NCBI GenBank assembly: GCA_965370495.1
Contig: CBDUUV010000052.1
Span: forward strand, 1-16,937
Length of the DNA stretch: 16,937 nt
DNA from: Krumholzibacterium sp965370495
Lineage (GTDB): Bacteria > Krumholzibacteriota > Krumholzibacteriia > Krumholzibacteriales > Krumholzibacteriaceae
Direction of reading: 5' to 3'
Shown: piece after piece, positions 8,139-15,200 of the stretch
Layout of the letters: every line of letters starts with the position of its first letter
How positions within the stretch are numbered: the first letter of the stretch is position 1
Notes under the pieces: generated by a model
Database searches by the model: none
What the model saw: the letters and a program-made list of their open reading frames with translations, nothing else
Told to the model about the DNA's origin: nothing
Made by a program: the position numbers and the translations under genes

Positions 8139-9188
8139 GTGAAAAAACTTTTATTCACCCTTGCCGTGATAATGATCATCTCATCATGTGGCGGAAACGA
8201 TGCAGATATCGATATCGAGATCTCGACCCCCGTCTCGGTCGAGGAGATCAAGCTCAGGTCGATCGAGAGTTTCAGCATTGTGACGGGAACTGTCAACTCG
8301 ATGAGCGAGTTTACGCTCAAATCCGAAAAAAGCGGGGAATACCATCTGCGAAAAAACCCTGCTACAGGCCAGCCTTTTACGCTTGGTGACAATGTGAAGC
8401 AGGGGCAGGTCATCATCCGCCTGGAGAACGCGGAAGAAAAAAACAATATCAGGATCGATTCCAGAAAGCTGCACCTGGAAACATCCAAGCTTAACTTCGA
8501 GACGCAACAGTCACTCTACAAGAAGGGCGGAGTGACCCTGACCGAGCTCAAGGATTCCGAACGAACGTACATGGATGCCCGGCACGACTATGATAACGCG
8601 CTTATACAACTATCCAAACTCAAAATAACATCGCCTTTCGACGGGATAATAACCGATATACCATATTACACCAGCGGAACAAAGATAGATGCCGGCAATA
8701 CCATGGTCCAGATCATGGATTACTCCAGCCTGTACCTTGATGTCAACCTGCCTGGCAAGGACCTCGGCACTGTCAAGCCGGGATATGATGTCAGGATCAT
8801 GAACTATTCCATCCCTGATGACACCCTCAGGGGCAGTGTTACACAGGTCTCCCCCGCGCTGGACCCTGAGACCCGTTCTTTCAAGGCATCCATACACATC
8901 GAGAATCCGCAGCTTCTGCTTCGGCCCGGGATGTTCGTTAAGGCCGAGATCATAGTAGCACGGCACGACAGTACTATCGTGGTTTCGAAAAACATCATAC
9001 TTGTCAAACAGAGGGGAAAGATCGTTTTCGTCGTCCAGAAAGGCGCGGCGCAGGAAAGGATGATAATCACGGGCCTGGAGAACCCGGATGAGATCGAAGT
9101 GCTCGAAGGGTTAAAGAAAGATGACCGCCTGGTAATCAAAGGTTTTGAGACTCTTCGTAACCGTTCCAGGGTCAAAGTCATTCGATAG
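8139..9188 (+). CDS. RND-type periplasmic adaptor (membrane fusion protein), lipoprotein
   Basis: Links the inner-membrane pump to the TolC-like channel; 349 aa. Initiation is at GTG 8139 with TAAGGAG (8124-8130) 8 bp upstream. The N-terminus MKKLLFTLAVIMIISSC is a lipoprotein signal with Cys 17 as the likely lipidated residue and Gly-Gly after it. Domain order is that of the family: beta/barrel-sandwich part with GDNVKQGQVIIRLEN; a helical hairpin at about 95-165 that is short (KLHLETSKLNFETQQSLYKKGG, shown in part); the return lipoyl half with ITSPFDGIITDIPYYTSG; a beta-barrel with VSPALDPETRSFKASIHIEN and LLRPGMFVKAEI; and a membrane-proximal end with EVLEGLKKDDRLVIKG. It lies 30 bp after the channel gene and 17 bp before the first RND permease, an ordinary RND operon arrangement. 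No metal-binding His/Met cluster is evident, so there is no hint of metal export. Confidence 0.94.
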   Translation: MKKLLFTLAVIMIISSCGGNDADIDIEISTPVSVEEIKLRSIESFSIVTGTVNSMSEFTLKSEKSGEYHLRKNPATGQPFTLGDNVKQGQVIIRLENAEEKNNIRIDSRKLHLETSKLNFETQQSLYKKGGVTLTELKDSERTYMDARHDYDNALIQLSKLKITSPFDGIITDIPYYTSGTKIDAGNTMVQIMDYSSLYLDVNLPGKDLGTVKPGYDVRIMNYSIPDDTLRGSVTQVSPALDPETRSFKASIHIENPQLLLRPGMFVKAEIIVARHDSTIVVSKNIILVKQRGKIVFVVQKGAAQERMIITGLENPDEIEVLEGLKKDDRLVIKGFETLRNRSRVKVIR

Positions 9189-9205
9189 ATTACTGATAAG
9201 AAAGC

Positions 9206-12200
9206 GTGGAGATGAAAAAGATATCAAGTTTTTCAGTTGACCATCCCGTTACGGTGATGATGTTCGTCTTCGCTATCCTTCTGCTGGGATATATCTCTTT
9301 TGAGAGGCTCGGGATAGATCTTTTTCCTGATCTTAACAACCCGAGGATATTCATAGAACTGCGGGCCGGGGAAGCTCCTCCCGAAGAAATAGAAAAACAG
9401 TATATCGAACAGGTCGAGTCGATGGCCAGCAGGAGCAAGGGCGTGATCGGAGTCTCTTCAGTAATCCGTGTCGGATCGGCACAGGTCACTGTCGAATACA
9501 AATGGGACACCGACATGGACGAGGCTTTTCTCGATCTTCAGAAAAGTGTCTCTGATTTCAGCCAGAACAATGATATCGAGAAAATCACTATCACCCAGCA
9601 TAACCCGAATTCCGAACCGATCATGACTATTGGCCTGATGCACCCCGATATCGAGGACATGGATGAACTGAGAAAAGTCGCTGAAAACTATATCCGCAAC
9701 GAACTGACGCGGCTGGAGGGGATCGCCGGTGTCGAGATCTCGGGAGAAGAAGAAAAAGAAGTCGTCATCGAGACGGACAGCTACCTGCTCGAAGCATTCG
9801 GATTGAGCCTGGATGATGTGGTAAACGGAATAACCAGCTACAACCAGACAGCTTCCGGAGGCTCTATAACCGAGATGGGGTTGAGATACCTCATCAAGGG
9901 CATAAGCGTCTTCGAAACGATCGAGGATATCGAAAATATTGTGATGTCATGGAAAGACCCTGAGCAACAGGCTGTCCCCGCGGCCGGATCAGCCGTATCA
10001 AAACGGGATAAAGTACCCGTATTCCTCAAGGATGTCGCAAGTGTTGATTACCGGAACAAGAAGCCGGGGAGCATCGTTATATACAATGGGAAAAGGTGCC
10101 TCGGCCTCTCCATATACAAGGAGATGAAATTCAACACCGTACAAGCATCGAACACTCTTCGCGACATGATCGAAACTCTGGAAAAAGCCCTTCCGGGATA
10201 CGAACTGGTTATCATCCAGGACCAGGGAAGTTTTATCACCAGGGCGATCAACGAGGTCAAACAAACAGCTCTTATCGGAATATTCCTGGCCATCCTGATC
10301 CTCTACGTATTTCTCAGGCGCCTCGGGACAACGGCTATCGTCAGCGTCACTATCCCCATCTCGGTGGTGGCCACATTCAACCTTATGTATTTCAATGGCC
10401 TTACGCTGAACATAATGACCCTGGGAGGCCTGGCCCTCGGGGCCGGGATGCTGGTGGATAACGCCATCGTCGTCATGGAAAATATAATCCGCAACCTCGA
10501 ATCCGGCATGAACCTTCGTGAGGCAGCTATCACGGGCTCCTCCCAGGTCAGCGGAGCGATAACAGCTTCGACCCTCACAACCATAGTGGTTTTTCTCCCT
10601 ATTATCTATCTCCACGGCGCTTCCGGAGAACTCTTCAAGGACCAGGCATGGACCGTTGCCTTCTCACTGATCTCCTCTCTCGTTGTAGCGATTCTTGTGA
10701 TACCCGTGCTATGCAATCGTTTCCTGGGCTCGAAAACTCCTGCAAAACAAAAAAAATCGATCCGGTTTGAATGGTATGGTGGCCTGTTGTCAAAAGTCCT
10801 TTCACACCGCTGGGCCGTAATCGGCAGTGCGGCTGTGCTGGTAGCAATTGCTGCTTTTCTCCTGCCAGTGGTCGGCAGTGAATTCATTCCCCGGAGTGGG
10901 ATAAATGAATTCTCCATCAGGCTGAGCCTCCCGGAGGGAACGGAGCTCGAAAGGACAGAAGGAACAGTCAGGGGAATAGAAAACATCATCCATGAAATTC
11001 TCGGAGATAATGTCGAAACAGTATACAGTCTGATCGGGCCGGTAACCGGAATGAGCGGAGCCCGATCATCGATATTCCAGGATGAGAACACCGCATCTAT
11101 CAAGATCATTCTAAAAAAACAGAACGGCCTCGATTATGAGACGATAATCGCAGACCTGGGTAAAATCATAGCTTCCCTCCCTGATATCGAATCGGAATTC
11201 GTGCGGGACCAGACGGCGCTGCTGGCGACTCTCGGCACTGAATCGGCTCCCGTGGTTATCGAGATCACCGGAGACGATATCGATCGCCTGGAGGACCTCA
11301 CAAAGCAGGTCAAGGAGAAACTTCTGCTTATCGAAGACCTCTACAACATCGAAACAAGTCTGGAAAAGGGGCGCCCGGAAGTCGAAGTCGTGGTAGACAG
11401 GCTCAGGGCGGGAATGAGCAATATAGGAGTCTCATCGGTAAGTACGCAGCTCAATGGCCTTCTCTCCGGCAGGGAAGCCGGATACTGGGAACACGAAGGC
11501 GAAAAGAAAGATATCACGATTCGGACACCGGAGATCAGCCTCGGCCAGCTGGGTTCCCTTACACTCGACAGCGGTAATGGCAGGATCAGGCTCAGCGAGA
11601 TCGCCGATATAAGGTTCGGCTACGCTCCGAAAGAGATCAACCGCCGCAACCAGGTACGCACAGGTATCGTCACGGCCCATCAGCGAAAAGGAAGGCCGTT
11701 CGATCATCTTGTCAGGGAAATCAGGAGCAGCCTCGCCAATGTCGAGATCCCCACGGACTACAGGATAAATATCACCGGTGAAGAAGAGAAAAGACAGGCG
11801 GAATTCAGGGGCCTCAGATTTGCGCTGATCCTTTCTATTATTCTTGTTTATATGGTGATGGCCGCCCAGTTCGAATCGCTCATCCACCCGTTTTCGATAT
11901 TGCTTACTATCCCCCTTGCCGGGGTTGGAGCCATCTTGATATTTTTCTTTCTCGGCCGAACGCTTAATATTATGGCGTATATCGGTATGATCATGCTCGT
12001 CGGCATCGCGGTAAACGATTCTATTATCCTCGTGGACGCAATAAACAAGCTCAAGAAAGAAGGGCTGGCCGGGAAAGACGCGATCATAGAGGCTGGAAAA
12101 AGAAGGATCCGTCCGATAGTTATGACCAGTGTAACTACTATTCTCGCCCTTCTTCCCATGACTTTCGGATTCGGAGAAGGCGCGTCTCTCAGGTCACCCA

Positions 12201-12298
12201 TGGCTCTTGCGGTAGTCGGCGGCCTGATCACTTCGACTATCCTGACGTTATTTGTCATTCCTTGTGTATACTCCGTACTGGACCGGGTCAGATCATGA
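9206..12298 (+). CDS. RND efflux permease (AcrB/MMPL-superfamily, HAE type), first of two
   Basis: Inner-membrane proton-driven exporter of full family length (1030 aa from GTG 9206; ATG 9212, two codons in, is equally possible, with AAGAAAG upstream serving either). It begins with a basic stretch and TM1, then the typical RLGIDLFPDLNNPRI. Two repeats are visible: TM4 with GMLVDNAIVVMEN, where Asp 418 matches the first proton-relay Asp of AcrB and Asn 419 replaces the second; and TM10 with GIAVNDSIILVD, where Asn 937 stands where AcrB has Lys 940. Such VDN/VN forms occur in the SwrC-like branch, so this is a variant rather than a broken pump. Porter and docking sequences lie between, and TM11-12 end at VYSVLDRVRS. 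Its stop overlaps the start of the next RND gene, suggesting coupled translation and perhaps a hetero-oligomer. The substrate is unknown. Confidence 0.95.
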   Translation: MEMKKISSFSVDHPVTVMMFVFAILLLGYISFERLGIDLFPDLNNPRIFIELRAGEAPPEEIEKQYIEQVESMASRSKGVIGVSSVIRVGSAQVTVEYKWDTDMDEAFLDLQKSVSDFSQNNDIEKITITQHNPNSEPIMTIGLMHPDIEDMDELRKVAENYIRNELTRLEGIAGVEISGEEEKEVVIETDSYLLEAFGLSLDDVVNGITSYNQTASGGSITEMGLRYLIKGISVFETIEDIENIVMSWKDPEQQAVPAAGSAVSKRDKVPVFLKDVASVDYRNKKPGSIVIYNGKRCLGLSIYKEMKFNTVQASNTLRDMIETLEKALPGYELVIIQDQGSFITRAINEVKQTALIGIFLAILILYVFLRRLGTTAIVSVTIPISVVATFNLMYFNGLTLNIMTLGGLALGAGMLVDNAIVVMENIIRNLESGMNLREAAITGSSQVSGAITASTLTTIVVFLPIIYLHGASGELFKDQAWTVAFSLISSLVVAILVIPVLCNRFLGSKTPAKQKKSIRFEWYGGLLSKVLSHRWAVIGSAAVLVAIAAFLLPVVGSEFIPRSGINEFSIRLSLPEGTELERTEGTVRGIENIIHEILGDNVETVYSLIGPVTGMSGARSSIFQDENTASIKIILKKQNGLDYETIIADLGKIIASLPDIESEFVRDQTALLATLGTESAPVVIEITGDDIDRLEDLTKQVKEKLLLIEDLYNIETSLEKGRPEVEVVVDRLRAGMSNIGVSSVSTQLNGLLSGREAGYWEHEGEKKDITIRTPEISLGQLGSLTLDSGNGRIRLSEIADIRFGYAPKEINRRNQVRTGIVTAHQRKGRPFDHLVREIRSSLANVEIPTDYRINITGEEEKRQAEFRGLRFALILSIILVYMVMAAQFESLIHPFSILLTIPLAGVGAILIFFFLGRTLNIMAYIGMIMLVGIAVNDSIILVDAINKLKKEGLAGKDAIIEAGKRRIRPIVMTSVTTILALLPMTFGFGEGASLRSPMALAVVGGLITSTILTLFVIPCVYSVLDRVRS
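12295..12298 (+). other. ATGA start/stop overlap coupling the two RND genes
   Basis: The ATG of the fusion gene (12295-12297) overlaps the TGA of the first RND permease (12296-12298). No good Shine-Dalgarno is seen just before the ATG (only GGGT about 5-8 bp upstream), which fits translation by re-initiation and equimolar production of the two pump subunits. Confidence 0.75.
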
Positions 12299-15200
12299 TT
12301 GGCAACCTGATAATCAACCGCAAAACGCTTATCAGCATGCTCTTCATAGCATCGACGATGCTCGGGTATGTTTCTTACAGGCTTCTTCCTGTCGAACTTT
12401 TCCCGAACGCTGAACTCCCCTTCCTTATCGTCCAGATATACACTTACCAGGAAACGGATCCGGGACATATGGAAAGCGAGGCAGTCATCCCGCTCGAGAG
12501 CGCGATCGGCACACTGGAGAATATCGACAGGATCGAATCATTCGCCTATCCGCGCATGGGAATGATAACCATCTACTACGACAAAGGTACGAGTATAAAG
12601 TACGCGTTTCTGAAACTTCAGGAAAAGATCTCCGCCGCCAGGTCGTCGCTTCCGGAAAACTATTCCGTGCGTGTCGTCAAGATCGATACGGAGCAGATAG
12701 CCAATCAGTTCATGAGCCTCCAGGTCCGGGGTGGAGGCGGGCTCGACAGGGTCAGGTATATAGTCGACGATGAGATCAAAAAAGAGCTGGAAAGTATCGA
12801 CGGTATCTCGAACGCCGACGTTTCCGGAGGAAGGGAAAAATCTGTTGAGATCATACTCGATGATGAGATTTGCGAAGCATACGGGATCACCCCCTCCAGG
12901 ATAAGTTCCCTGATAAGACGGAACAGCGCCAGCAACACCTTTGCCGGACAGGTGTCCGGGGACGGGATCAGATATTTCGTCAATGTAGTAGCTGAATATA
13001 CTGACATTCACGATATAGAGAATATCACGGTCATCAATGAAGGCCCCGTCCTTCTGGGTGATATCGCCGAAATATATTTCGGTGTGAAAGAACAATCCTC
13101 GATATCCAGAGTCAACGGCAAGAACGCCATAACGATCAATCTGGTGAGAGACGCACAGGTCAACCTGATCGATCTCTCCCATAAGACACGAGCCGTGATC
13201 GACAGACTCAACGGAGAATTCAAAAATCGTGATATCGAAATAATCGTTCAGGACGATACAGCCGAAATGATGGAGAAGAATATTAATCTTATCATAAGGC
13301 TTGCCTTGATCGGAGGACTGATCGCCGTCGCGATCCTCTGGATATTCCTGAGAAACCTCAGGCTGGTCCTGATCGTAGCACTGGCTATACCGATATCCGT
13401 ATTTACAGCTTTTAATTTTTTCTATGCGGCAGGAATATCGATCAACAGTCTTACTCTTATCGGTATGGCACTGGCCATAGGCATTCTTCTCGATAACAGT
13501 GTGGTGGTCCTCGAGAACATCTATCGGCTCATAGTTCTCGGCAAGGACACCAACAAGGCAGTTGTACAGGGAGTCAAGGAAGTCTGGCGATCTGTTTTTG
13601 CGGCGACGATCACTACCGTCATCGTCTTTCTACCTTTTATTTTCTCGTCCAATTTTCTCATTCAACTCATAGGCAGGCATGTCGGGGTCTCGATTATTTC
13701 GACTCTCCTGATCTCTCTTTTTATCGCGCTTCTCCTGGTTCCCATGGTAACCCATTTCTTTCTCAGGCACAAAAAGATCGCCGGCACCGCCGATTTCCAA
13801 TCCTTATCAAGGAATAACAGGCTGCTCGAGATCTACAATGTAATCCTGAAATCCTGTCTTCGATTTCCTCTCCGGGCCATCGTCGGAACGATCATCGTCT
13901 TCTTTGCAAGCATTATCATATGTCTGGGCGTCAGCCTCAACGTCACGCAGGAAGCTGAATCGAACAGTTTCAATATCTATGTTACGATGCCCGAGGGCGC
14001 AACCCTCGAGACAACCGACCTGACAGTTGCCGACCTGGAACAACGTTTCGAATCCCTGGCAGAAAAACAGGATATAATCAGCAACATCCGGGAAGAAGAA
14101 GCTTCTATAACCATCAGGCTGAAAGACGATTTCCAGAAGATCGACAACAGAACCATGCAATTGATCAAGGATGATATCCGTAAGCGTTTTTCCGGTTTCC
14201 GCACGGCTGATGTCAGCTTCGATGCCCCCCAGTCCAGCCGGCGTTTCCGTGGTGGAAACGTTGGAGGAATGGGACGGGCCATGGAGCGAATGTTCGGCAT
14301 TGGAAAGCAGCAGGAAAAGATCGTGATCAAGGGCAACGACATCGGGAAGATGAGAAATTTTGCGGAAAATATAGAATACTACCTGGACAATTTGAGTTCG
14401 GTAGCCTCCGCCGGTATGAATATATCGGAAAACCGCCCTGAGATCCACCTTCTCTTTGACGCCAGGGTCATGAGTTATTACGGAATCTCGCTGATGGACG
14501 TGGCCTCGGAACTGAATTCTTTTCCGAATGAATACTCATCAAGGATAAATTTCAAACAGGGCTCGGACCTCTATGACATCGTCATCAAGAAAAAAAATCA
14601 GGATGACAAAAAAATCGATGATCTTCGCGGGCTTCCTGTCGAGGGCAGGACGGGAAGCGTCGTGGAACTGGAAAACCTGAGCCGGATAATATATTCACAT
14701 GGAATGCCCACGATTTCCAGGGTCAACCAGGAAAAACAGGTCGAGATCACTTACGAGTTCACATCCGATGTTAATGACTCGAAACCGCTGCTCGAAGCGG
14801 CCCGTACCGAGATCGACGACCTCATTGCCGGGCTTGTCATCCCGAGCGGACTTGCCATCGAAGTGATCCATGAAGAAAATGACTACAGCGAGTTCAAATT
14901 TCTCATCCTGGCAGCTTTCATCCTCATTTACATGATCCTGGCTTCTGTTTTCGAATCCCTGATAACTCCCGTTGTGATGATGTTTACGATCCCTCTTGCC
15001 GCGATAGGCTCATTCTGGCTCTTAATAGCAACTGGTACATCGCTCATCAATGCCTACACCCTGACCGGGTTCCTTATCCTTCTCGGGGTCGTCGTCAATA
15101 ACGGGATTATTCTGATAGACTATTCACTTATACTCATGAGGCGGGGCTACCGTAGATCCCGGGCCCTGATAATGGCGGGCCACGCAAGGACCAGGCCCAT

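Noticed and set aside
11848..12468. 206-codon minus-strand frame across the RND-RND junction
   Set aside because: It is antisense to two clear RND coding regions; its translation mirrors their codon pattern and shows no domain.
12368..12565. 65-codon plus-strand frame inside the second RND gene
   Set aside because: It lies out of frame within the TM1 and early porter coding region of the RND-ABC fusion, which is unmistakable.
13807..14448. 213-codon minus-strand frame
   Set aside because: It is a shadow of the RND porter domain on the other strand, with no recognisable product.
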